From: JBHIKY01 sp042139015
GTDB taxonomy: Bacteria > Bacillota > Bacilli > Bacillales > Marinococcaceae
Reading direction: 5' to 3'
Length of the DNA: 64,000 nucleotides
Assembly: GCF_042139015.1 (NCBI RefSeq)
Contig: NZ_JBHIKY010000011.1
Span: 62,001-126,000, forward strand
Shown: piece after piece, positions 42,283-50,443 of the stretch
Numbering within the stretch: the stretch's first letter is position 1
How the letters are laid out: each line of letters starts with the position of its first letter
Position numbers and translations under genes: made by a program
The notes under the pieces: model-generated
Databases searched by the model: none
Seen by the model: only the letters and a program-made list of their open reading frames with translations
Told to the model about the DNA's origin: nothing

Positions 42283-43488
42283 CTATTGTATTTCTAAAGC
42301 ATTGACATGCTCGTTCAATTCATGCTCGAGCTGCTGCTTGAACTCGTCAATCGCAGTGTCCTCTGCTTCAAGTTTTTTCATTTCTTTCTTCAACGCTTTC
42401 AGCCAATCACGCCTGTCATTAATGTCGCCGAGCTGCCGTTGATTTTTCTTATACGGCTTCGCCTGTATTTTATAATGATTCCCATATACTTTCCCAAGAA
42501 AGTTATAACAGTATCTTATTTCCTTTGATTTAATTCTCACCTCATGCAGGGCCTTCAGCGCTTCCCCGGATTCCTTTCTAAATTCTTCCGCTGCTTTCCG
42601 ATAGTTTTCTACCGTTTCGCTGTACACACTCGTATATTCAGCGAGCCGTACTTTGATATCAAGCGGCAGCACAAGTTCAGGTAAAATATTTATCTCAAAC
42701 TCCTGCGTCCGCCTCCTGAATTTATCATCTATAATATTCAAAAGGTTTTTCTCAAGCTTTCGTTTTTGTTTTTTCATCTGCTTTTTTGTAATTTCTTTTA
42801 GTTCAAGGTAAACCTCAGCATGTTCATCGTTTGCCTCCTGCTCTGCTCGTTTTTGAAACGCAGCTATGAGAACATCACGTTCTCTCACTTCTCCGAGCAG
42901 CTTATGAGCTTCTTTTATATTCTTTAAAATTTTGTGATCCTTTTTCATCCCTAGAAAAAGCAGCAGTGCCCGAAGACGCCGGCCTTTTACGCGCGCCTGA
43001 TGAACATCCTCTAAATCTTCAAAAGTGAGCGATTTTTCACAATATTGAATATACTCTTCCGCCAATTTATTAAACACGTTTCTCCATCTCATCACTAGTT
43101 CCTCGTTTGCCATCTTTAAACAATGTTCACAGAGAAACGACTCTTTGATCGGAAACAGTCCTGTATCAGACCCGCAGATTTTGCATTCTGGAACCTTCAC
43201 TGAAAAAACCGCGGCTTTGTTTTCAATTGTAATGCCTACTTCCGTTCCCTTCTTCCACGCAAACTCGCGGCGCATTTCAGCCGGTATCTGCAGACGTCCA
43301 TGGTCATCCAGGGTTTTAAAAGAATTACTGCTTTGGTCTGGCGCCGCGGTTACACGAAGCCCGTATGGCTCCACTGATTGATCCAGCTCAAGCTTCGTAT
43401 CCATCAGTCCCAGCTGTTCACGGATATTTTTCGGAATAACGATTCGTCCCATTTCATCAATTTTTCTAGTGGGTACTGAAGCTTTCAT
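42283..43488 (-). CDS. AbrB-AbrB-zinc ribbon-CHAD fusion protein
   Basis: The 401-residue protein joins domains that usually occur apart. Residues 8-48 (KIDEMGRIVIPKNIREQLG) and 56-98 (LDDHGRLQIPAEMRREF) are two AbrB/MazE-type swapped-hairpin DNA-binding repeats. Cys102-x2-Cys105 and Cys120-x2-Cys123 form a probable zinc ribbon. From residue 155 a CHAD domain follows, with its two paired helical motifs VHQARVKGRRLRALLLFLG and LHEVRIKSKEIRYCYNFLG and many Arg/Lys/His. CHAD domains bind polyphosphate, so a polyphosphate-sensing DNA-binding protein is a reasonable inference. It is a single gene between convergent and divergent neighbours; start and stop agree with the domain ends. Confidence 0.85.
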   Translation of the reverse strand: MKASVPTRKIDEMGRIVIPKNIREQLGLMDTKLELDQSVEPYGLRVTAAPDQSSNSFKTLDDHGRLQIPAEMRREFAWKKGTEVGITIENKAAVFSVKVPECKICGSDTGLFPIKESFLCEHCLKMANEELVMRWRNVFNKLAEEYIQYCEKSLTFEDLEDVHQARVKGRRLRALLLFLGMKKDHKILKNIKEAHKLLGEVRERDVLIAAFQKRAEQEANDEHAEVYLELKEITKKQMKKQKRKLEKNLLNIIDDKFRRRTQEFEINILPELVLPLDIKVRLAEYTSVYSETVENYRKAAEEFRKESGEALKALHEVRIKSKEIRYCYNFLGKVYGNHYKIQAKPYKKNQRQLGDINDRRDWLKALKKEMKKLEAEDTAIDEFKQQLEHELNEHVNALEIQ

Positions 43489-43731
43489 CTGCGCCCCCCT
43501 CTTTTATGATTTATTCCTCTGTACCCATTTAAAGACTGCTCCAAAACTCCGAGCATTTTATTTTGGCACCCGAAAAATAATTGGTAGAATGTAAAATGCA
43601 CCATACATAAAATTAAGGTCCAGTTACTATACATTGTTGGTCAATGACAGCACGTTCGTAAAACTTCTCGTCATGTCTCTTCATAACCATCAATATGTTA
43701 ACAGGGCCAAAATGAAAGAAGTTGAAAGCAG

Positions 43732-44754
43732 ATGACAGCACACAATCATTCAAAACCGCTGAACGATATTCGCTACTCAGTTCTTGATCTCTCGCCTATT
43801 ATTGCCGGCGGCACCATTGCAGAATCCTTTCAAAATACACTTGATATTGCCCAGCACACGGAAAAGTGGGGCTTTCATCGTTATTGGATGGCAGAGCACC
43901 ATAATATGCCATTCATCGGAAGCTCTGCCACATCTGTTCTTATTAATCACATAGCGCAGGGAACTTCGACGATCCGGGTCGGTTCAGGCGGGATTATGCT
44001 GCCGAACCACGCCCCTCTTATCATCGCAGAGCACTTTGGAACCCTTGAATCTCTTCATCCCGGCCGTATTGATCTTGGTCTCGGACGGGCACCGGGAACG
44101 GACCAGCGGACAGCTATGGCATTGAGGAAAAATCACCGCAGCACCGGCGATGAATTTCCTCAGCTATTGGAAGAGCTTCGTTCGTACTTTAGACCGGATC
44201 CAGGAAAAGGCTATGTCCGCGCTTTCCCCGGCCAGGGGCTCGATATTCCTATCTGGCTGCTTGGATCAAGCGGATTCAGCGCAAGACTGGCCGGTCAGCT
44301 CGGACTACCATTTGCCTTTGCAAGTCATTTTTCCCCTGAAAACACGATTCCGGCTCTTGATTTGTACCGCCGCTCCTTTGAACCGTCGCAGGTACTTGAA
44401 AAGCCTTATGCCATGGTCGGCATGAACATCGTCGCAGCGGATACCGACGAGGAGGCTGAGTATCTCGGCACATCGCTGCAGCAGCAGTTTCTAAACCTTG
44501 TCAGAAATACGGAAGAACCCCTGCAGCCGCCAGTTGATAACATGGACGAGGTATGGACAGAACGGGAAAAAATGGCTCTGCATCAGCAGCTCGGCGCTTC
44601 TATATTTGGCAGTAAAGTGACGGTGAAGCAGCGAATGCAGCAATTTTTAGAGGAAACGCAGGCAGACGAAATGATGATCAACGCTCAAATATATGATCAC
44701 CGCGCCCGCCTTCGCTCTTTTGAAATTGTTTCGGAAATTATGAATGGGGATTAA
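43732..44754 (+). CDS. LLM-class flavin-dependent monooxygenase
   Basis: The 340-residue protein begins with YSVLDLSPIIAGGTIAESF and AEHHNMPFIGSSATSVLINH, then IRVGSGGIMLPNHAPLIIAE and GRIDLGLGRAPGTDQRTAMA. These are hallmarks of luciferase-like (bacterial luciferase superfamily, MsnO8-type) monooxygenases. They use reduced flavin to oxidise small molecules; the substrate is unknown. The gene stands alone, with AGAAGTTGAAAG before its ATG. Confidence 0.9.
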   Translation: MTAHNHSKPLNDIRYSVLDLSPIIAGGTIAESFQNTLDIAQHTEKWGFHRYWMAEHHNMPFIGSSATSVLINHIAQGTSTIRVGSGGIMLPNHAPLIIAEHFGTLESLHPGRIDLGLGRAPGTDQRTAMALRKNHRSTGDEFPQLLEELRSYFRPDPGKGYVRAFPGQGLDIPIWLLGSSGFSARLAGQLGLPFAFASHFSPENTIPALDLYRRSFEPSQVLEKPYAMVGMNIVAADTDEEAEYLGTSLQQQFLNLVRNTEEPLQPPVDNMDEVWTEREKMALHQQLGASIFGSKVTVKQRMQQFLEETQADEMMINAQIYDHRARLRSFEIVSEIMNGD

Positions 44755-44839
44755 GTTTCGGCTCATATAGCTGGTCATCACGGCAGCTTTTTATGATTGA
44801 CTTGCGGGAGAGATTGTGAGAAGCGTCCTCTTCCCCGCT

Positions 44840-45020
44840 GTCACTGCCGCTTCCGCTATTTTCTCCAAACAACCCATTTTTATTGCATCGCCAGACATGA
44901 GTTCCGTTATTAACCGAAGTGGGAGCTGATTTCTTCACCTTTCAGGAAAATAGCGTACCTTATGTCAGCCAACCGTTAGAAATCAGATGACTCAAATAAA
45001 ATAACGGCTCTCATGTCCGC
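44840..45020. repeat. Complete four-module dispersed element (copy C)
   Basis: Left-facing modules at 44840-44860 (CTTCCGCTATT) and 44890-44910 (CCAGACATGAGTTCCGTTAT) and right-facing modules at 44949-44970 (AATAGCGTACCTTATGTCAG) and 44999-45020 (AATAACGGCTCTCATGTCC) have the same 50/41/50 spacing as copy A. The bases between the left modules (CTCCAAACAACC-ATTTTTATTG) are also shared with copy A. The gap to 45306 holds no other supported feature. Confidence 0.85.
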
Positions 45021-45306
45021 ATCAAATCCACAGGCTTATTTTTCCTCTATAAACAGAATGAACATTCCACTCCAGACCACAGATCATCGGAGTGAACATG
45101 TGGCTATAACAACGGAACTATTCAAGGTATCCAACTTGCTAAGAGGTGTGAAAATAACTCTCTTTAAAGACAAAAAGACTCCGATTATCAAAATAGATAG
45201 TGGGAATCTTTGACAATAAACTTTTGATTCTCCTCTTGCACCCTCCTCTTCTTATTCTTCCCCTATTAAAGATATCATCAGAATCATGCGAAACCGCAAA
45301 CCTAAC

Positions 45307-45507
45307 TTACCTTTCTTCCTCCCAAAACAAATCATCAAGCGTCCGGGACAGCGTCTTACAAATCGCCAGACATAAGCTTAAGCTCGGATTGTATTTCCCA
45401 AGTTCAATGAGCCCGATTGTCTGTCTGGAAACCCCTACACGCTTTGCCAGTTCTTCCTGTGATAAATCCATCTCTGCACGTGCACTTTTTAATTTCAGAT
45501 TTTTCAT
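45307..45507 (-). CDS. XRE-family helix-turn-helix regulator
   Basis: The 66-residue protein is a single Cro/CI-type domain: LKSARAEMDLSQEELAKRVG, VSRQTIGLIELGKYNPSL and LAICKTLSRTLDDLFWEE. Such short proteins are often autoregulators encoded next to a membrane protein. It overlaps the upstream membrane protein gene by four bases (ATGA), so both are translated together. Confidence 0.92.
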   Translation of the reverse strand: MKNLKLKSARAEMDLSQEELAKRVGVSRQTIGLIELGKYNPSLSLCLAICKTLSRTLDDLFWEEER

Positions 45508-46019
45508 TCGTCATCATCTTTAAGAGCTTTTTCCACCGCAGCGTCACTTTTTTTCTTCGAAATATAAAAACTGACTGCCATAGTGACTGCTAAAAACGGT
45601 ACATAGATCATGAAGGCCCCCAAAAAGGTAATCAGGAAATAATTCAAGGACTGTGCCGTCCCCTCTCCATACAGCACAGCGCTTCTTATCCCGAAGTACA
45701 AGGAAAGGGCGGCTCCAAACAGCAGACCTATAAGAATAGTTTTCGAGCTCATTGGCAGCCTGCTTCTTCGATCATGCAATTCTACTTCTGATGAAAACAG
45801 CCCGGTCATCGATGCCCTCACTGAGTAATATATCCCCTGCCCGATCAAAATGAACAACTCCGTGGCGATCAGCTGAAATTCAAAACCATACAGATAGTGT
45901 TTGACGGCAATAGACCCCAGACAGAATAAAATAACTAGAATATAAATCTCTTTGTAGATTTTGTTTTGCATTATTGTAATTCTTTCGTCTTTCATTTTAG
46001 GTGACAAAAACATACACAT
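45504..46019 (-). CDS. Four-helix membrane protein, DUF6773-like, paired with XRE regulator
   Basis: The 171-residue protein has four hydrophobic segments (near residues 25-40, 48-65, 95-115 and 130-155) and ends in an acidic/basic tail (KKKSDAAVEKALKDDDE). The start at 46019 is preceded by GGAGAGGAG at five bases; in-frame ATGs at 46013 and 45995 are alternatives. This membrane-protein-plus-XRE pair is a common Bacillus arrangement (DUF6773-type). The family name is tentative and its function is unknown. Confidence 0.65.
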   Translation of the reverse strand: MCMFLSPKMKDERITIMQNKIYKEIYILVILFCLGSIAVKHYLYGFEFQLIATELFILIGQGIYYSVRASMTGLFSSEVELHDRRSRLPMSSKTILIGLLFGAALSLYFGIRSAVLYGEGTAQSLNYFLITFLGAFMIYVPFLAVTMAVSFYISKKKSDAAVEKALKDDDE

Positions 46020-46283
46020 CCCCACTCCTCTCCTAAGTCCTGTTTTCTATATTATAGCTCTTATATTCCTTTTTGCAATATATATATTGCAAAAAGTTAA
46101 ATATAATTTGTCATCGTCCCCCAAACGCCTGCTGCAACGCTTTTTTTATATTCACGTCTTTTGACTTATCTTTTAGCAGAGACTTCTAGAAGAGGTTTTC
46201 TCTTTTTCCATAGAAATCCAATAATCCGTGTTCTTATCTACCAAAGGAAGAAGTCCTAACGTAATAGGGGAGGAGGCAATATT

Positions 46284-46370
46284 GTGAAAATAACCGCCAA
46301 AAGTCACCGTAGCTGTATTCATGGGGAAAACTGGAATAAAATCATGCTAAATATACCTTTACTCAAATAA
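46284..46370 (+). CDS. Small ORF, 28 residues, with strong ribosome binding site
   Basis: GGGGAGGAGG lies seven bases before a GTG. The product begins MKITAKSHRSCIHGENWNK and ends IPLLK. No family is recognised. The Shine-Dalgarno site is as good as any in the window, but the peptide is too short to judge by composition; it might be a leader or regulatory peptide. Confidence 0.35.
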   Translation: MKITAKSHRSCIHGENWNKIMLNIPLLK

Positions 46371-46532
46371 AGCACAGAGATACCATTCAACAGTCGATAA
46401 CTATTTACGCCGCCCTAATAATAAAAAAGGGTGAGAAAGGAGCACATCGATTATTTTCCTATATTGACTCCTGATTTAGTAAAGTCAAATAGTATCATCT
46501 TTTTCTAGCTATGTATTAGGTTGCAGGAAAAT

Positions 46533-46548
46533 CGTGAATAAGTTCACG
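46533..46548. promoter_or_regulatory. Perfect palindrome CGTGAATAAGTTCACG
   Basis: CGTGAA and TTCACG flank TAAG about 165 bases upstream of the pgs promoter -35 box. The size and symmetry suit a dimeric regulator; which one is unknown. Confidence 0.4.
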
Positions 46549-46712
46549 AAGATTCGGGAAGCGAACGGACTTTTATAAACCATATGTAAAGTCAAAAACT
46601 CTGTTATGACCGTATTCATACGCTCCCGGCTTTATAAAAATTTACAAAACACATTACAAGCGTCCTAGAAAATCAATGGAATAAATTGTAAAAAAGACTG
46701 GCTATATTAACC

Positions 46713-46741
46713 TTGTCACTATTTTCATATACCGTTACTAT
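46713..46741 (+). promoter_or_regulatory. Sigma-A-type promoter of the pgs operon
   Basis: TTGTCA (46713-46718) and TACTAT (46736-46741) are separated by exactly 17 bases. This would give a leader of about 150 bases before pgsB. Confidence 0.6.
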
Positions 46742-46897
46742 TCAACAGGGATGAGCATTGAGAGATTTTCTCACCGCTCTCTCATAGTTTTCAAATAGTA
46801 AAGAAAAGGGGTGTTTTACGGCACAGTAACTGTAATACGTCTTCATTTGAAAAAACTTTCAATATGAAAAAATTCGCATGAGGGAAGGGAGAATGAG

Positions 46898-48103
46898 ATG
46901 ATTTACATCATACCTCCATTTATTGTTTTGTTATTCATATTGGGTGTTTTAGAGCGCCGTAAACACCAGAAAAACATTCATTCGCTGCCTGTTCGTGTAA
47001 ACGTGAACGGTATCCGCGGAAAATCGACTGTAACCCGATTAATCACAGGTATTTTAACCGAGGCGGACTACAAAACAGTCGGGAAGACCACTGGGACGCA
47101 GGCAAGGATGCTTTATTGGTTCGATAATAATGAAGAACCAATTAAACGCCGCCATGAAGGGCCTAATATCGGAGAGCAAAGAAAAGTTGTGGAAACTGCC
47201 GCTGATCTTGAAGCAGACGCTTTGGTGAGTGAATGTATGGCCGTCAATCCAGATTATCAGGTGGTTTTTCAAAAACAGATGCTGCAGGCAAATATCGGCG
47301 TAATTGTCAACGTATTAGAGGACCATATGGATGTCATGGGGCCAACGCTCGATGAAGTAGCACTTTCCTTCACAGCGACAATCCCTGAAAACGGGTACTT
47401 AATTATTAACGAAAGTCCGTATGTTCCATATTTTAAAAAAATAGCCGAACAACGTAACACCGAAGTAATTGTCTGCGACACGTCACGTGTTCCTGAGGAA
47501 TACCTTCTGAAGTTCAAATATATGGTGTTTCCTGAAAATGCCGCTCTTGCTCTGGCAGTAGCTGACGCGCTTGGCATTGATGAAGATACAGCATTTAAAG
47601 GAATGCTTAATGCATGGCCGGACCCTGGCTCCATGCAGATTACCCCGATTGGAAGCGATGAGCAGTCATCGTCCTTTCTTGTGAATGGATTTGCAGCTAA
47701 TGACGCTGCTTCCACCATTAATATTTGGGAACGTGTGAAAATGCTTGGCTATCCAACAGAGGAACCGATTGTAGTTATGAACTGCCGAGAGGACCGTGTT
47801 GATCGGACAGAGCAATTTGCTTCCGATGTTCTTCCGCATATCCCGTGTAAAACGCTGCTTTTAATAGGGGAAACCACAGGTCCGATTGTAGAGAGCTATA
47901 ACAAGGAGAATATCCCCGCTGACTATTTATTAAATCTAGAAGGATATTCAACCGACGAAATTGTTGCAGAACTTCAGCCACATCTTGATCACAGTGTTAT
48001 CTATGGTGTCGGTAATATTCACGGCGCAGCGGAACCATTTGTTGAAGCATTAGAAGAACTCAGTATGTCCAGTACAAAGGAGGAGTACAAAAAATGGGCT
48101 TAG
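46898..48103 (+). CDS. pgsB: Poly-gamma-glutamate synthase PgsB/CapB
   Basis: The 401-residue protein has an N-terminal membrane helix (PPFIVLLFILGVLE), then VNVNGIRGKSTVTRLITGIL, a Mur-ligase-type P-loop. Further on are TVGKTTGTQARMLYW, NVLEDHMDVMGPTLDE and VNGFAANDAAS. This is the ATP-dependent amide ligase that joins glutamates through the gamma carboxyl at the membrane. It is the first gene of an operon with pgsC (10-base overlap), a pgsE-like gene and ggt. AGGGAAGGGAG precedes the start. Confidence 0.96.
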   Translation: MIYIIPPFIVLLFILGVLERRKHQKNIHSLPVRVNVNGIRGKSTVTRLITGILTEADYKTVGKTTGTQARMLYWFDNNEEPIKRRHEGPNIGEQRKVVETAADLEADALVSECMAVNPDYQVVFQKQMLQANIGVIVNVLEDHMDVMGPTLDEVALSFTATIPENGYLIINESPYVPYFKKIAEQRNTEVIVCDTSRVPEEYLLKFKYMVFPENAALALAVADALGIDEDTAFKGMLNAWPDPGSMQITPIGSDEQSSSFLVNGFAANDAASTINIWERVKMLGYPTEEPIVVMNCREDRVDRTEQFASDVLPHIPCKTLLLIGETTGPIVESYNKENIPADYLLNLEGYSTDEIVAELQPHLDHSVIYGVGNIHGAAEPFVEALEELSMSSTKEEYKKWA

Positions 48104-48549
48104 AAGAAATAACCATCGCTCTAGTGGCCGGCGTTGCGCTTAGTTTACTCTTTGCAGAAAAGACCGGCATTTTACCAGCCGGACTAGTAGTGCCGGGATA
48201 TCTCGCTCTAATCGTAGACGAGCCTCTCTATCTCGTATCCATTTTGTTTGTTAGTTTTGCCACCTATCTTGTGGTAATGAATATCATTGCAAACTACACA
48301 ATTCTATACGGCCGAAGAAAGTTTACGGCGATGCTTATGATAGGTATCGTACTGAAGCTCAGCTTTGATGCCGCCTTCGGTATTATCCCGACAGATGTCA
48401 TCCAGCTGCAGGCCATCGGGTTAATAGTCCCTGGACTGATCGCAAATACGATACAGCGTCAGGGATTTGTTCCGACCGTAGCCACTACGTTACTGCTCTG
48501 CTTTACCACCTTTGGAATTCTTTCCATTTACAATTCATTTATTATTTAA
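48094..48549 (+). CDS. pgsC: Poly-gamma-glutamate synthesis protein PgsC/CapC
   Basis: The 151-residue protein has four to five membrane helices. ILPAGLVVPGYLALIVDEP and AIGLIVPGLIANTIQRQGF match PgsC/CapC. It forms the synthase complex with PgsB in the membrane. AAGGAGGAG lies before its ATG, inside the end of pgsB. Confidence 0.95.
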   Translation: MGLEEITIALVAGVALSLLFAEKTGILPAGLVVPGYLALIVDEPLYLVSILFVSFATYLVVMNIIANYTILYGRRKFTAMLMIGIVLKLSFDAAFGIIPTDVIQLQAIGLIVPGLIANTIQRQGFVPTVATTLLLCFTTFGILSIYNSFII

Positions 48550-48563
48550 AAGGAGACGATATC

Positions 48564-48698
48564 ATGGAAACATCAAGCACAAATTTAACATTTCAGGAAA
48601 GTCTATTAAAAATTGTGAAGGGCTATAAAACGAAAACAAAGCCTCATACAATACTCGGGTTTATTTTAACACTGGTTACTTTAGTGGTGTTTATATAA
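48564..48698 (+). CDS. pgsE: Small membrane protein, PgsE/CapE-like
   Basis: AGGAGA precedes an ATG that opens a 44-residue protein: a hydrophilic N-terminal half (METSSTNLTFQESLLKIVKG) and one membrane helix (ILGFILTLVTLVVFI) to the end. Length, position after pgsC and topology fit CapE of B. anthracis (47 residues) and PgsE of B. subtilis, which support synthase activity. The gap to the next gene is 16 bases. Confidence 0.82.
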   Translation: METSSTNLTFQESLLKIVKGYKTKTKPHTILGFILTLVTLVVFI

Positions 48699-48714
48699 AA
48701 AGGATGTGGAGTAA

Positions 48715-50373
48715 ATGGGAAACTTGAAAGACAGTACTCGAGTAGTCATTTTACTGCTCGCAGCTGCTGTTTTACTTAGTATTAAGTCCTCCCTGTATAC
48801 TCCGTCTGAACCTGAAACATCTGAGCATCTTGATGAAGAGTCCGGGGAATTTGAAGCGGACCGTAGAAACAGCGCGGGAATCGGGGTTGCCACCGATAAC
48901 CCTGATGCCACAGGTGTTGGAATGGATGTGCTCCGAAAAGGGGGCAATGCCGTGGATGCAGCAATAGCGGTATCTTATTCTCTTGGAGTGACGGAGCCGT
49001 CTGCTTCCGGAATAGGCGGAGGCGGTATCATGCTTGTTCATCCACCTGAAGGACATTCTGATGAACCGTCTGTATATGATTATCGGGAGACGGCTCCCAG
49101 TGAAGAATCAATGCCTGACTCAAAGATAGGCGTTCCAGGCCTGGTAAAGGGAATGGATGTTGTGCATAGTGACTATGGAACGCTATCGATGGAGAAATTA
49201 ATGGATCCGGCAATATCCCAGGCTGAGGATGGTGTGTCGGTATCTGAAAACCTTCACGGGCGTTTAAGTGACGCAGGCTATCGGGTGGAAGGAGAAGATA
49301 CGTCACTGTTCTTTCCAAATGGAATGGCCCTGCCGGAAGGAACGAGGTTAAAGCAGGAATCTCTTGCTGACACCATGTCAGATATCAGCGAGCACGGTCC
49401 AGATGCCTTTTACGAAGGAAAAATTGCCGCGGGTATTGCAAAAAAAAGTGATATTTCCAAGGAAGACCTTGAGGATTATGAAGTTGTGAAAACAGAACCT
49501 ATACAAGGTTCATTTAAAGACTATGACGTGCTGGCTCCTCCACCTCCCGCCGGCGGGGTCATGCTTGTTCAATCTCTGCAGATGGCAGAGCATTTAAAGC
49601 TGGAACAAACAGCAGCAAGCCAGGCTGATTTCATTGAACGAACAAGTGAGATCAATGATAAAACTTACTCCAACCGCTATGAACATGTTGGAGATCCTGA
49701 TTTTGTCGATGTTCCGACCGATAAATTGATCAGCAAGGATTATACAGAAGAGCTGGCTTCAGACGTGTCAACAGATTCACTCGATGGAGAGAAATTGACC
49801 AGTGGAGAAAAGGACAAAGATGGAAATACGACCCATTTTGTCATTGTAGATCAAAACGGCATGATGGTCTCTGTTACCAATACTATTAGTGATTACTTTG
49901 GCTCTGGAGAGTATACCAATGGCTTTTTCTTAAACAACCAGTTAGATAACTTTACAGACAGTGATAAATCACCAAACGAATACGAGCCAGGAAAACGCCC
50001 TTACAGCTATATTTCTCCGACTATCCTTTCAAAGGATGATAAGCCGGTAATTGGCATAGGTATGGCCGGAGGCAGGAGAATCACCCCTGTATTAACGCAG
50101 GTACTGAGCCGGCATGTTTTATTGGAGCAGCCAATAGATGAAGCAATTGACGAAAACCGGGCGCACAAAAATCTGGACAAGAAAGAAATTTATCTAGAAG
50201 GACGCTTTCCTAAAAAAACGGTCGAAGAGCTCGAGGACCGCGGATATTCTATCGATGAAACCCAGACATCTATGTACTTTGGCAGCGTTCAGAGCCTGAT
50301 CGTAAACTATGAGAAAAGTGAAATCTATGGCGGCTCGGATCACAGACGTTATGGAGACTGGCGCAGCCGCTAG
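48715..50373 (+). CDS. ggt: Gamma-glutamyltransferase, CapD-like
   Basis: The 552-residue protein has an N-terminal membrane anchor (VVILLLAAAVLLS), then NPDATGVGMDVLRKGGNAVD and TEPSASGIGGGGIML, the start of the GGT fold. The predicted nucleophile is Thr372 in DGNTTHFVIVD, before which the precursor should cut itself. Late motifs include YISPTILSKDDKPVIGIG and AGGRRITPVLTQVL. In B. anthracis CapD attaches polyglutamate to the wall, while Ggt-type enzymes degrade or release it. Being in the operon and membrane-anchored favours a CapD-like role. A terminator follows. No pgsA/capA lies in this operon. Confidence 0.92.
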   Translation: MGNLKDSTRVVILLLAAAVLLSIKSSLYTPSEPETSEHLDEESGEFEADRRNSAGIGVATDNPDATGVGMDVLRKGGNAVDAAIAVSYSLGVTEPSASGIGGGGIMLVHPPEGHSDEPSVYDYRETAPSEESMPDSKIGVPGLVKGMDVVHSDYGTLSMEKLMDPAISQAEDGVSVSENLHGRLSDAGYRVEGEDTSLFFPNGMALPEGTRLKQESLADTMSDISEHGPDAFYEGKIAAGIAKKSDISKEDLEDYEVVKTEPIQGSFKDYDVLAPPPPAGGVMLVQSLQMAEHLKLEQTAASQADFIERTSEINDKTYSNRYEHVGDPDFVDVPTDKLISKDYTEELASDVSTDSLDGEKLTSGEKDKDGNTTHFVIVDQNGMMVSVTNTISDYFGSGEYTNGFFLNNQLDNFTDSDKSPNEYEPGKRPYSYISPTILSKDDKPVIGIGMAGGRRITPVLTQVLSRHVLLEQPIDEAIDENRAHKNLDKKEIYLEGRFPKKTVEELEDRGYSIDETQTSMYFGSVQSLIVNYEKSEIYGGSDHRRYGDWRSR

Positions 50374-50389
50374 TAAAAAAATGATTCTG

Positions 50390-50428
50390 CCTCCGTATCA
50401 CCACTTACTGTGATGCGGAGGTTTTTTT
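50390..50428 (+). terminator. Intrinsic terminator of the pgs operon
   Basis: CCTCCGTATCAC and GTGATGCGGAGG pair over an eight-base loop, followed by seven T. It lies 17 bases after the ggt stop. Confidence 0.93.
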
Positions 50429-50443
50429 GTTTCATCCATCGGC

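Larger units (their letters stand above)
46020..46897. other. Long leader region of the poly-gamma-glutamate operon
   Basis: This 878-base gap contains a 28-codon frame with a strong ribosome binding site (46284-46370), a perfect 16-base palindrome (46533-46548), and a sigma-A-type promoter (46713-46741). The rest is AT-rich with no further features seen. Confidence 0.6.
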
